NCBI RefSeq assembly: GCF_000828715.1
Contig: NZ_AP014583.1
Span: forward strand, 124,001 to 188,000
Length of the DNA: 64,000 nt
DNA from: Winogradskyella sp. PG-2
Lineage (GTDB): Bacteria; Bacteroidota; Bacteroidia; Flavobacteriales; Flavobacteriaceae
Reading direction: 5' to 3'
Under the pieces are notes generated by a model. The model was not told the DNA's origin and did not search any database. It worked only from the letters and a program-made list of their open reading frames with translations. This document shows, one piece after another, positions 27,059 through 36,215 of this stretch (its first letter is position 1; each line of letters opens with the position of its first letter). The translations under genes were made by a program, and so were the position numbers.

Positions 27059-27850
27059 TTAAATATAATTGTAATCTTCTAATGGTTGCTTTAATAATGC
27101 TTGGAGTAACTGTATTTCATTCTCTTTATAGTTTTTTTCATAATGCGACCAATTAACTTTGGTAATATTATGACTTCTAATTTTTGTTTTATGCCATTCT
27201 GTAAATTCTAAATTCATAGTATTCAACAAATCTTCAAAAAATTGAATTGGATTTTCACAAAGATCTTCATAAAAAACAAGCTTTTTATTGACATTCAAAG
27301 CATTATGATAATGTTTTAAGTAGAATTTAGAATAAAACCTAATTTTGTCATTCATTGTCATTTTATTAAATTCTTCAACTTTATCTTTATAAAACCATCG
27401 TTGTTTAATATAAGAACTAACCACTACTCTAGGATCTCTTTCAATCCAAATGATTTTATAATTTGTAAATAGTTTATTTAAAACACTTAATCTTAAATCA
27501 CCTGTGATTTTAGTCACAAAGTGCTCTTTTCCTTGAACTTCAATTAATTTACAAAGCGCGCTCTTTGTTTTTATCACTTCGTGTTCGTTTGGCTCATAAT
27601 CATTTACAAATTTTTCTAAATAATAATTCCAAAAACCATAGGCTTCAGTTGGTTTGGGTATTTTTTTTAAACTAGCCAAGTCAAAATTGGCTAAATTCAA
27701 TCTATATAAATTATTAAAATATGATAAATAAATCATGCTTGGATACCGATTTACCCATCCAGAGATCCAAGCAAAATCTTTGTGGTAACTCATCATTTTA
27801 CTCAATAATGTCGTTCCAGATCTTCCAGGTCCATTTAGAATTAAATTCAT
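27059..27850 (-). CDS. Sulfotransferase
   Basis: 263 residues with the PAPS-binding signatures of sulfotransferases: the 5'-phosphosulfate loop GPGRSGTT (7-14) and the 3'-phosphate motif IERDPRVVVSSY (about 136-147; Arg138, Ser145). It would put a sulfate from PAPS on the growing glycan, in the cytoplasm. It is packed base to base with the GT4 gene upstream. The APS kinase/PAPS genes are not in this window. Confidence 0.85.
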   Translation of the reverse strand: MNLILNGPGRSGTTLLSKMMSYHKDFAWISGWVNRYPSMIYLSYFNNLYRLNLANFDLASLKKIPKPTEAYGFWNYYLEKFVNDYEPNEHEVIKTKSALCKLIEVQGKEHFVTKITGDLRLSVLNKLFTNYKIIWIERDPRVVVSSYIKQRWFYKDKVEEFNKMTMNDKIRFYSKFYLKHYHNALNVNKKLVFYEDLCENPIQFFEDLLNTMNLEFTEWHKTKIRSHNITKVNWSHYEKNYKENEIQLLQALLKQPLEDYNYI

Positions 27851-29002
27851 CTAAACTGTAATTAAATTATAAAATTCAATATTCTCTATCGTTATTTTTT
27901 CTACATCAAATGTTTGTGTTACAAATTTTCTAGCATTTATTGAGATGTGTTGACAATCTTTTTTATGACTCAAGGCCCAATTAATCTGTTTGGATATATC
28001 ATCACTATCATAAGGATTACAAAGAAGTCCTGTTTTTTTATGTTCTATAGTTTCTGGGCCAGGTCCACAATTTGAAAATATAACCAATTTATTCATCGCC
28101 ATTGCTTCTGGTGCAACCAAACCTTGCGTCTCCATTAAAGATGGGAATACACATATTTCTGCAGCTGCATATTTGTTTGCCAAAATTTTAAAAGGCACTG
28201 CACCCATAAAATGTACATAATTAACTGTATTACCTAATTTTGGTAAAATCTCATTCTTTAGATATGCTATGTAAGAGCTTCCATCTTTAAAAAACCAATC
28301 GCGCCCATAAATAAATAATTGAGCATCCTTATTTTGTTCTATGACTTTAGGCATTGCCTCTAGTAATTGATTAACGCCTTTTTTCTCGCAAACTGTACCT
28401 GCAAATAAAATGGTGTTTGGCTCTATTTCTATTTCTGGCTTTGGTTTAAATACTTCTAAATTTATTGGATAACGTATAATCGTAATAGGCTTATTGTTAT
28501 AGCTTAAAAATTTAGCGGTATGAGACTTAACATATTGAGATACAGCAACAAAAGCATCTGCATTTTTAAAAGATTTTTTTTCTTGAAATCCTTTCCACCA
28601 AGACACTTTTCTGTTCTCAGATTCAGCGAAAAAATGATGTCCGCCATGTAAACGAATTACATATTTAATAGACTTATTTTTTTTAATAAACGATAAACCT
28701 AATTCAGCAGTTTCAACAATATCAATAGGTAGACGATTATGAAGTTCAACTAGCTTCTTATTAATTGATTTAGTATTGAGATACCAGGTCAAACCTTTTA
28801 AACTTCTAGGCTTTAATCTAAAAATAGAAACTTCGCCATCTTGTTCTGTTTCGTCAATCTTAGTATAAATATTTATACCAATAACAGAAACTTTATACCC
28901 TTTTTCAATTAATTTATGGCTAATTGTATGAATAAATGTACCTACTCCTCCATGCGGAAATTCTAGTTTAGGATACTCATTAGTGATAAAACAAATATGC
29001 AT
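27851..29002 (-). CDS. Glycosyltransferase family 4
   Basis: 383 residues with both halves of GT4: the N-terminal FPHGGVGTFIHTISHKLIEKG and the C-terminal VFPSLMETQGLVAPEAMAM then KLVIFSNCGPGPETI. A typical cytoplasmic, membrane-peripheral capsule transferase. It starts in the stop of the upstream unassigned gene (1-base overlap) and is immediately followed by the sulfotransferase, so the sugar it adds is a possible sulfation site; that is inference. Confidence 0.87.
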   Translation of the reverse strand: MHICFITNEYPKLEFPHGGVGTFIHTISHKLIEKGYKVSVIGINIYTKIDETEQDGEVSIFRLKPRSLKGLTWYLNTKSINKKLVELHNRLPIDIVETAELGLSFIKKNKSIKYVIRLHGGHHFFAESENRKVSWWKGFQEKKSFKNADAFVAVSQYVKSHTAKFLSYNNKPITIIRYPINLEVFKPKPEIEIEPNTILFAGTVCEKKGVNQLLEAMPKVIEQNKDAQLFIYGRDWFFKDGSSYIAYLKNEILPKLGNTVNYVHFMGAVPFKILANKYAAAEICVFPSLMETQGLVAPEAMAMNKLVIFSNCGPGPETIEHKKTGLLCNPYDSDDISKQINWALSHKKDCQHISINARKFVTQTFDVEKITIENIEFYNLITV

Positions 29003-30393
29003 TAGAATATAGCCGAAGCAATGTTTTGAGAATTAGTGTTCAGTGGATGCAAAACTATAGTTTTCATCCATTTCTTGCGATCAGACGCTACTTCGTTTGG
29101 GTTATTTAATATATTTAAAACTGTTTGTAAAATTTCTTCTTTACTATTAACCCAACCGACTGCATTTAAACCTTCCATACTTCTAAAATGCTGAAAATTA
29201 TAAATAATTTTTGTACACCAAGTACTATCGTCAGATGGGTTATAATTGAGATATAAACAAGGCTTGTTATAAGAGACAAAATCTAAAGCCATTGTAGAAC
29301 CCAAATTAATTACCATATCGCAATGATAAGCTAAATTAATCTGCATATTAATATCTTCATATTTTGGAAAATAGCCAACCCAATTTGTTTCGGATTCAAT
29401 ATTCCATATAGGATCAATAGAAATAATGAAATTTTTATGTGCGTTTAACGTTTCATCATATCTTGAAGAAAAATCTACTGGACATCTTCTAAATATAATT
29501 TGAAAATGATCTTTCTCACCTTCTAGAGATTCCACAACATCTTTTAAAAATAATTGGTCGTAAGGTGAGGTCGTAATATCATCTCCACTAAAACAAATCC
29601 ATTTTTTATCTGCATCTAATCCGTGCTTTTTAGCAAAACTATCTCGTGAATCTTTTCTGTTTTCGTCTAAATAGAATTCAAATTGAGGTGTACCAACTAA
29701 ATGAACTCTCGATTCAGAAATTTCTGGATAATAATCTTTCATTTCATTTTTCATCCACTGTGACCAAACCAAATAATAATCTGTTTTTACAGCCAATCTT
29801 GCTTTAGGAAGATTATCCCAAGAAAATATAGCACAAGTAGTTTTAATTCCAAGCTTATTAGCTGCTATGCATATTGGCATTAATCCTGCAACGCGCTGAT
29901 GTGTTATAAATATTGAAGTTGGATTAAGGTCCTTTATATCGTTTAGGTATTTATTAATTGATTTACTATCAATTTTACTATTCCCTTTTTCTTCAAAACT
30001 TAAAATACGACTATATTTTTTCGAAATATAACCTCCTAATAACTCTGCAAATCTATAAAGAGTTTTCACTTTGAGACTATACTTTGGTCGTCTCCAGTTG
30101 GTAAGAATTGTTGGGTTATTTTTTAGTTGACTATTATGCACTAATCTTGCGTAAGTAGTTGCTTCTCTATATAAACGTGTTAAGCTACCCTCTGGTGATA
30201 ATTGTATCTGTGAATATCCAAAATCTATATTATGAATTCTTTTAACTTCATTAAACGCTTCAATAGGTAAAGGAGACCAAATAGTAATTTTAGCATTAGG
30301 CTTTAAATAATATATTACATTAGAATACAAATAATTTTTAATACCAATCCCATCTGGCACAATAAAAAGAATATGTTTGTTTTCAGAATTCAT
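29002..30393 (-). CDS. GT-B-like surface carbohydrate protein of unknown class
   Basis: 463 residues that I cannot place in a named family. The C-terminal half resembles capsule GT-B proteins of the CDP-glycerol/polysialyltransferase/epimerase-like fold: a KWICFSGDD strand, an IIFRRCPVDF segment and DMVINLGSTMALDFVSY, then KPCLYLNYNP, which is a nucleotide-sugar-binding pattern. The N-terminus (HILFIVPDGIGIKNYL) fits an acceptor Rossmann domain. It starts in the stop of the SGNH-like gene. Its neighbours make it a candidate for the sialic-acid transferring step, which no other gene obviously covers. Confidence 0.5.
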   Translation of the reverse strand: MNSENKHILFIVPDGIGIKNYLYSNVIYYLKPNAKITIWSPLPIEAFNEVKRIHNIDFGYSQIQLSPEGSLTRLYREATTYARLVHNSQLKNNPTILTNWRRPKYSLKVKTLYRFAELLGGYISKKYSRILSFEEKGNSKIDSKSINKYLNDIKDLNPTSIFITHQRVAGLMPICIAANKLGIKTTCAIFSWDNLPKARLAVKTDYYLVWSQWMKNEMKDYYPEISESRVHLVGTPQFEFYLDENRKDSRDSFAKKHGLDADKKWICFSGDDITTSPYDQLFLKDVVESLEGEKDHFQIIFRRCPVDFSSRYDETLNAHKNFIISIDPIWNIESETNWVGYFPKYEDINMQINLAYHCDMVINLGSTMALDFVSYNKPCLYLNYNPSDDSTWCTKIIYNFQHFRSMEGLNAVGWVNSKEEILQTVLNILNNPNEVASDRKKWMKTIVLHPLNTNSQNIASAIF

Positions 30394-31358
30394 TAACGTA
30401 TATCTAAATTTAAATGTTTCTGAATACTATCACTAACTTGATGAGAAAATAGTTTGGCACCTGCTTTATTTAAATGATAAGAGTCATAAAAAAATGTTGT
30501 GCTATTGCAGATCGTATCGTTAGTAAAATCTAAGAAAAATAAATTTGGATCTTTATCGGCAGCTCGGATGTATTGTTTTTTGACATCCATAAGTTTTTCT
30601 TCTTCTAAGATTTGCCTACCAATATATTCTGGTGCCCAAACCAAGAATACTTTATCACTATTAGCCATTAAATCCTTTACTAAGAGATTAAAAATCTCAA
30701 ACCGTTCTTCAAAATTAACATGACTATATCGAAACTTTTTACCATTCAAATCTTTTAATCTTTGCTCAAAGGTATTATTCCAGTTCTCATCTTTAGGTAT
30801 ATATCCTTTTATATTTTCGGATGTATCTTCTGATACAAAATAAGACTTCAAAGAACTAGATATCGCCTCTAAATAGCCTCTGTACTTATACATTGGTAGC
30901 ACATACTCCATTGTTATATTTTCATCAAAAGAGCTCAACAACTTATAGTTTTCAAAATTATAGTATGGGAAATATTGCTCTTTTAAATATAACTCATCTG
31001 TACTAAACAAAGCGGTAATATCTACATTCTGAACTATTATTTTTGGTCTTTCATTATATTCAAAATAGGGTACTTGTGTTAAAAACTGACTATCAAAATG
31101 GGTTCCATTGGTTCCTAAATTGTAACTAGACATCTTTAGTGTTTTTTCAAAAATAACTGTATCGTAATGTTTAAGCGTTCGTGATGTCCCTAAAAATAAA
31201 AGCTCTGCATTAATTTCGCCTTTATATATTTTGTTCCAACTATCTAAAACATCATCAGTACTTCTTTTCAAACCTGTATCGATAACAAATTGCATTACCC
31301 ACAGAATACTGTAGAAGACAACTGATATTTTGATAAGCTTAATTATAAAAACTTTCAT
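30393..31358 (-). CDS. SGNH/DltD-like membrane-anchored protein
   Basis: 321 residues with an N-terminal membrane anchor (about 5-24) and a periplasmic domain. The GTSR segment (LFLGTSRTLKHYDT) would carry the Ser of an SGNH hydrolase, and the FYDSYHLNKAGAKLFS segment near the C-terminus the Asp and His. Such proteins pair with MBOAT acyltransferases (AlgI with AlgJ/X, DltB with DltD, PatA with PatB) to move acyl groups onto a polymer. The gene is 6 bases downstream of an MBOAT gene, which supports that pairing. Confidence 0.65.
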   Translation of the reverse strand: MKVFIIKLIKISVVFYSILWVMQFVIDTGLKRSTDDVLDSWNKIYKGEINAELLFLGTSRTLKHYDTVIFEKTLKMSSYNLGTNGTHFDSQFLTQVPYFEYNERPKIIVQNVDITALFSTDELYLKEQYFPYYNFENYKLLSSFDENITMEYVLPMYKYRGYLEAISSSLKSYFVSEDTSENIKGYIPKDENWNNTFEQRLKDLNGKKFRYSHVNFEERFEIFNLLVKDLMANSDKVFLVWAPEYIGRQILEEEKLMDVKKQYIRAADKDPNLFFLDFTNDTICNSTTFFYDSYHLNKAGAKLFSHQVSDSIQKHLNLDIR

Positions 31359-31364
31359 CGTTTT

Positions 31365-32819
31365 TTAAAATTGAAAATAAATAAATCCGCTAGCTTCATT
31401 TTTAATATTAAGAATAATCATAAACACAATTACAAAGTACAAACTATACCTCAAAAAAGGGCTTTTAAATAGGTTACCCCCTACAATTGATTCTCTATTT
31501 CTATTATACCATTCAAACAAAATAAACAAAGCAAGACTTACTAATAAAGGTTTTACAGACACATTCATTGTTCTGTCTGAAGATAATGTTAAATAATCGT
31601 TGTTTATTATAATACGCTTAACATACTGAAAAGCATCTGCAACTGAGTTACTCCTAAAAAATATCCATGCAAAGGAAGTTAACACAAATGTAAAACCCAT
31701 TTGCACCAGAGTCTTTATTGAAGGCAAAAAACGCTTTACTTCTATTTCATTGAGATATGCTCTATTTCTATTACTCAAAAGCAATGGTAAAAAGAAAAAT
31801 GCATTTAAAGCTCCCCAAATTATAAAGGTCCAATTAGCACCATGCCAAAAACCACTGACAATAAAAATGATAAATACATTTCTAATTTTGTTCCACTTAC
31901 TGCCTTTACTACCACCTAACGGGATGTACAAATAATCTCTAAACCAAGTAGACAAAGAGATGTGCCAACGACGCCAAAATTCAGCAATGTTTCTAGAAAA
32001 ATAAGGATAATTAAAGTTACGCATTAGTGTAAAGCCAAAGAGTCGACTGACGCCAATCGCTATATTAGAGTAACCTGCAAAATCACCATAAATCTGAAAT
32101 GCAAATAACACCACACCAAAAATCAGTGTTAGACTCGAATAGTCTGTATAATTTTCAAAAATATCATTCACATACAAAGCACAGCCATCTGCAATTACTA
32201 TTTTCTGAAAAAAACCCCAAAGTATCAGTCGCATGCCAGATACCGCCAAATCGTAATTAAAAATTCTCTTTTTATAGAATTGTGGTAACAAGTTTGTGGC
32301 ACGCTCTATAGGACCAGCGACTAACTGCGGAAAGAAACTCACAAAAGTGAAAAATGAAATAGGGTCTTTGGCTGGTTTTAATTTCCCTCTATACACATCT
32401 ATTGTATAACTCAATGTCTGAAATGTATAAAAACTTATACCAACAGGAAGAATGATTTTTAAAGTAGAAACATTGAAATCTAATCCGAAATAACTAAAAC
32501 TACTTACGAAACTTTCAACAAAGAAATTATAGTATTTGAAAAAACCTAAAAAGCCTATGTTAACTGCAACACTTGCATATAAAAAAAGTTTTCTTTTTGC
32601 AGAATTTGAAGTTGCATATATTTTTTTACCGAGTAAATAATCTACTAAAGAGCTAAATATAATAAGGCTAAGAAATCTCCAATCCCACCAACCATAAAAA
32701 ACATAACTAACAAGTACTAAAAAAAAATTCTGAACGCTTATCTTTTTATTGACAACAAACCAATAAAGCACAAAAACTATTGGTAAAAAAAAAGCAAAAT
32801 CTAACGAATTAAAGAGCAT
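31365..32819 (-). CDS. MBOAT-family O-acyltransferase (AlgI-like)
   Basis: 484 residues with about eleven membrane segments and the MBOAT signatures: FWRRWHISLSTWFRDYLYIP (281-300, His286), LGG and VSGFWHGANW (321-330) with catalytic His326. AlgI-type proteins bring an acyl group, usually acetyl, across the inner membrane for O-acylation of a polysaccharide. It overlaps the upstream NeuC gene by 11 bases and is followed by the SGNH-like gene, so the pair most likely O-acetylates the glycan, perhaps its sialic acid. Confidence 0.92.
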   Translation of the reverse strand: MLFNSLDFAFFLPIVFVLYWFVVNKKISVQNFFLVLVSYVFYGWWDWRFLSLIIFSSLVDYLLGKKIYATSNSAKRKLFLYASVAVNIGFLGFFKYYNFFVESFVSSFSYFGLDFNVSTLKIILPVGISFYTFQTLSYTIDVYRGKLKPAKDPISFFTFVSFFPQLVAGPIERATNLLPQFYKKRIFNYDLAVSGMRLILWGFFQKIVIADGCALYVNDIFENYTDYSSLTLIFGVVLFAFQIYGDFAGYSNIAIGVSRLFGFTLMRNFNYPYFSRNIAEFWRRWHISLSTWFRDYLYIPLGGSKGSKWNKIRNVFIIFIVSGFWHGANWTFIIWGALNAFFFLPLLLSNRNRAYLNEIEVKRFLPSIKTLVQMGFTFVLTSFAWIFFRSNSVADAFQYVKRIIINNDYLTLSSDRTMNVSVKPLLVSLALFILFEWYNRNRESIVGGNLFKSPFLRYSLYFVIVFMIILNIKNEASGFIYFQF

Positions 32820-33936
32820 CTTTAAATTGCTTTTGATGATTTATAGACCAAACTTTTGACGATTCTAAGCTATCTAAAAATAATTTTGCGCTATTGCCTT
32901 TACCAAAAGTTTCAGTTATTGCATTTGACGTTTTTGAAAGATTATTTAGTGCTTCTAATATTTGTGATTTTTCGCATGGGACATTTATTATTTTAGATGA
33001 ATTAGCTCTATTGAGTTGTCTATTACCAATATTTATTGTGGATACACTATAATATGGTGCTTCTCTTACGCCAGCACTACTGTTACCAATAATAAATTTT
33101 GAATTTTTAAGTAATGTTAAGAAATATTCGAATCGTAAAGAAGGGAAGATTTTAAATCTCAAATTATCTTGAAGTTTTTCGTAGGCCTTTAGTATGTGTT
33201 TACTACCCAAGTCATTATTTGGATAAATAATCACATAATTTTCGTCGCTACTAATTAATGCCTCCACAAACTGATTAGCCTTTGTTTCAATAGTATCAAT
33301 CTCTGTAGTAACAGGATGAAACATGGCAAGTCCAAAAGTTTTATAGTCTATTTGATAATAACGTTTTACTTCATTAAGATCGGGAAGATTATCAGAAAAC
33401 ATAATATCTACATCAGGCGAGCCTATGGTAAAGATTGATTGTTCTAATTCACCCATTTGCATTAATCGTTTCTTGGCTTCGTCATTAGATGTATAATGGA
33501 TATGACTCAATTTTGAAACGGAATGCCTAATTAACTCATCTATAGTACCAGAAAGTTCACCACCTTCGATATGAGCTACTAATATATTGTTTAAACTTCC
33601 AACAATGGATCCAGCCAAAGCTTCAACTCTATCTCCATGTACAACTATTAAATCTGGTTGTATTTCTTTTATATATTCTGAAAATCCATTGATCGTTTTC
33701 GCCAATGTTAAGTCCATTGTAGCCTCATCTGTATGATTATGAAATGTTGAAATATTGTCGTAACCACATCTTTCTACTTCGATTAAAGTATATCCATATT
33801 CGTGTAAAAGATGCATTCCTGTAACAAAAATATAAGGTTCAAAATCATTATGATCTTTTACACTTTGGATGAGCGCCTTTACTTTACCAAAATCAGCTCT
33901 TGTGCCTGTTAAAAAGACAATTTTCTTATTGACCAT
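32809..33936 (-). CDS. neuC: UDP-N-acetylglucosamine 2-epimerase (hydrolysing), NeuC-like
   Basis: Makes N-acetylmannosamine and UDP from UDP-GlcNAc, the first step of the Neu5Ac route. The 375 residues have GTRADFGK (10-17), VHGDRVEALA, then ALAGS, and GNSSAGVREAPYY, which fit the hydrolysing NeuC/LegG type rather than WecB. The related LegG acts on UDP-diNAcBac, but the dehydratase and aminotransferase of the legionaminic acid route are absent here, so Neu5Ac is favoured. The stop of the acetyltransferase gene overlaps its start by one base. Confidence 0.86.
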   Translation of the reverse strand: MVNKKIVFLTGTRADFGKVKALIQSVKDHNDFEPYIFVTGMHLLHEYGYTLIEVERCGYDNISTFHNHTDEATMDLTLAKTINGFSEYIKEIQPDLIVVHGDRVEALAGSIVGSLNNILVAHIEGGELSGTIDELIRHSVSKLSHIHYTSNDEAKKRLMQMGELEQSIFTIGSPDVDIMFSDNLPDLNEVKRYYQIDYKTFGLAMFHPVTTEIDTIETKANQFVEALISSDENYVIIYPNNDLGSKHILKAYEKLQDNLRFKIFPSLRFEYFLTLLKNSKFIIGNSSAGVREAPYYSVSTINIGNRQLNRANSSKIINVPCEKSQILEALNNLSKTSNAITETFGKGNSAKLFLDSLESSKVWSINHQKQFKDAL

Positions 33937-34529
33937 TATAAATAATCTAATCTAGATGTTGAAATTACTGTTTTGCCATCTTCTATATTCTTATTAACCA
34001 TAGAATGTGCTCCTATTGTAACATTATCCCCAATATTTAAAGACCCCAATATCGATGAATTACAGTACATTTTAACATTATCCCCTATTATATTTCCAGA
34101 ACCAGTGCCATTAACTTTATGACCTATTGTGCAATTTTGATGTATGACAAAACCTTTTCCTATTGTATTTCGACTTCCAATTACTGTACCTTCTCCATGT
34201 ATTATATAAAACCCAATGTCTATGAATGTATTAAAATAAATCTCACAACTGCATAAGTCTTTCATAAGAAAATGTATCTGAAGCTTTAAAACTTCATTAC
34301 TAGTTTTGTGAAGATTCCTCCCGACTCTATAAAGAAAAATTGCTAACTCATTTTGGTTCGTCTTTATTCTAGTAAAAATATTTTGTTCATCAATATCAGG
34401 ATAATGATAATTTATATCCATAACCGTTTCTTTCCAAGCCTCAAAAAGAATGTTATCTGGTATTACTTTTGACTGAAAAACTCTTCTTAATAAAAAATTT
34501 ACAAAATCTATTATTTTATGTCTTTCCAT
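33936..34529 (-). CDS. Serine-acetyltransferase-like hexapeptide acetyltransferase
   Basis: 197 residues; the C-terminal two-thirds is a left-handed beta-helix with hexapeptide turns (IIHGEGTVIGSRNTIGKG, then IIGDNVKMYCNSSILG and IGAHSMVNKN) and the His in IHQNCTIGH that accepts the proton in this family. The N-terminal helical part resembles CysE. It sits where neuD-type acetyltransferases are often found, between neuB and neuC, so it may O- or N-acetylate the sialic acid. It overlaps neuB by 19 bases. Confidence 0.75.
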   Translation of the reverse strand: MERHKIIDFVNFLLRRVFQSKVIPDNILFEAWKETVMDINYHYPDIDEQNIFTRIKTNQNELAIFLYRVGRNLHKTSNEVLKLQIHFLMKDLCSCEIYFNTFIDIGFYIIHGEGTVIGSRNTIGKGFVIHQNCTIGHKVNGTGSGNIIGDNVKMYCNSSILGSLNIGDNVTIGAHSMVNKNIEDGKTVISTSRLDYL

Positions 34530-35557
34530 GATAACTGTTTATCCTTTTCTACATTGTGATTAGCAATCTTACCTATAACATCATTATAATGTTCAGCTAG
34601 AATTTCACCAGTTCCTGGTCGCTTGACCCAAATATTATCTTTTGAAAATACATCACCTTTCTCAATAGCTTTAATTGAACAAATAGTGGCAAAAGCAAAA
34701 TCAATAGTTACTTGCTCTTCTTTTGCAGGTTCTTTTGTTCCACCTCGCATCGACCATATTTCTGAACTTCCGGTGATTAAATTCGCGCATTCATTTTCAT
34801 CCATGCTACAAACTATATCTGGTCCTGTACGTTGCTTATGATCTGTAAAATGACGTTCTAAAATTGAAGCTCCGAGTGCTACCGAACCTAGACATGCATT
34901 GTTATTTAAGGTATGATCACTAAGCCCAAAAACATGATCTGGGAATGAAGTATGTAAATCCATCATTGCTCCATATCTAACCAAATGCGATGGTGTAGGA
35001 TATAGATTTGTAGTATGCAATAATGCCAAAGGTGTGTTATGATTATTAAAAATTTCTACTGCCTTTTTTACACTTGCTATAGTATTCATTCCTGTACTTA
35101 GAATTACAGGTTTACCGAATTTAGAAATGTGCTCTAATAATGGATAATTATTGCATTCACCTGAGCCAATTTTGTAAGCAGAAACATTGAACCGTTTTAA
35201 GCGCTCAGCAGCTGCTCTAGAGAATGGAGTAGAAATAAAAATCATGCCTTTGCTTTCTACATAATTCTTTAATTCTAGCTCTTCTGATTCATTTAGTGAA
35301 CAGCGTTCCATAATTTCGTAGATAGAAATATCCGCATTTCCAGGAATAACTTTTTTTGCAGCTCCGCTCATCTCGTCTTCTACAATATGAGTTTGATGCT
35401 TAACAACTTCAACTCCTGCTCGATGGGCAGCATCGACCATTTCTTTAGCGACTTTTATCGAACCTTCATGGTTAATTCCTATTTCTGCAATAACTAAAGG
35501 TGGAAAATTTACACCAATTTTCCTGCCTGATATTTCTATGTAAGGCTTATTCTTCAT
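34511..35557 (-). CDS. neuB: N-acetylneuraminate synthase (NeuB)
   Basis: Condenses phosphoenolpyruvate with ManNAc to Neu5Ac (or related 6-deoxy-hexose to a nonulosonic acid). The 348 residues hold the NeuB TIM barrel with AEIGINHEG, KHQTH, GSGECNN and GLSDHT, and a C-terminal SAF (antifreeze-like) domain starting near KAIEKGDVFS and RPGTGE. The length is normal for NeuB. It overlaps neuA by 11 bases and the acetyltransferase gene by 19 bases. Confidence 0.92.
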   Translation of the reverse strand: MKNKPYIEISGRKIGVNFPPLVIAEIGINHEGSIKVAKEMVDAAHRAGVEVVKHQTHIVEDEMSGAAKKVIPGNADISIYEIMERCSLNESEELELKNYVESKGMIFISTPFSRAAAERLKRFNVSAYKIGSGECNNYPLLEHISKFGKPVILSTGMNTIASVKKAVEIFNNHNTPLALLHTTNLYPTPSHLVRYGAMMDLHTSFPDHVFGLSDHTLNNNACLGSVALGASILERHFTDHKQRTGPDIVCSMDENECANLITGSSEIWSMRGGTKEPAKEEQVTIDFAFATICSIKAIEKGDVFSKDNIWVKRPGTGEILAEHYNDVIGKIANHNVEKDKQLSWKDIK

Positions 35558-36215
35558 TATAATTTTCTAAAATATATTCGGCATAGTCAAAGTCTTCTTG
35601 GGAATCAATATCTACTTCTGCAAATTTATGATTTACGATTAGTGAATAAGATAACTCATCAAATATTATATCCTCTTCTATTAACGATGCTTTTGTAATG
35701 TATAAAAGTCCATTTTCAAAATATAAAGGATCTATATCTTGACTTCTTTGCCCAATTTTATAATTAAATGGCTTAAACTTATTAGCAATTATTTTACCAT
35801 ATTTTCTGTAGTCTCTACTTACAGTAAACAAACTATTAATATTATTATTTACAAAAATTTTATATGCTTCTTTTAATAATTCGAGCGGTCTAAATGGATT
35901 TGTAGGTTGTAATAAAATTACTAAACCAACATCTTCAATGTCAGAAATAGCATGTTTTAAGGCTGTTATTGTTGGTTCTAAATCACCACTTAACTCTTTG
36001 GGTCTATCTATTACTTTTGCACCAAAATCTAATGCTATTCGTTTTATTTCATCACAATCGGTTGTTACATAAATTTCATCAATTATATCTGAGTTGGAGA
36101 TTGCATAATTAATAGAATGAGCAATAAGTGGTACATCACCAAGTATTTTTACATTTTTTTTAGGCAGCCTTTTTGAATTACCTCTTGCTGGTATTATTGC
36201 TATTGTTTTACTCAA
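35547..36215 (-). CDS. neuA: Acylneuraminate cytidylyltransferase (CMP-sialic acid synthase)
   Basis: Activates the nonulosonic acid with CTP to CMP-sugar. The 222 residues show the N-terminal IIPARGNSKRLPKKN loop (7-21), VTTDCDEI, LQPTNPFR and a C-terminal DIDSQEDF metal/dimer segment. The size fits the short bacterial NeuA without the extra esterase domain. It overlaps the upstream glycosyltransferase gene by 8 bases and the neuB gene by 11 bases. Confidence 0.92.
   Translation of the reverse strand: MSKTIAIIPARGNSKRLPKKNVKILGDVPLIAHSINYAISNSDIIDEIYVTTDCDEIKRIALDFGAKVIDRPKELSGDLEPTITALKHAISDIEDVGLVILLQPTNPFRPLELLKEAYKIFVNNNINSLFTVSRDYRKYGKIIANKFKPFNYKIGQRSQDIDPLYFENGLLYITKASLIEEDIIFDELSYSLIVNHKFAEVDIDSQEDFDYAEYILENYNEE

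Noticed and set aside
29002..30393. Calling this gene a glycosyltransferase family 4 member
   Set aside because: The E-x7-E donor motif of GT4 is absent; only a general GT-B pattern is visible, so no family is assigned.
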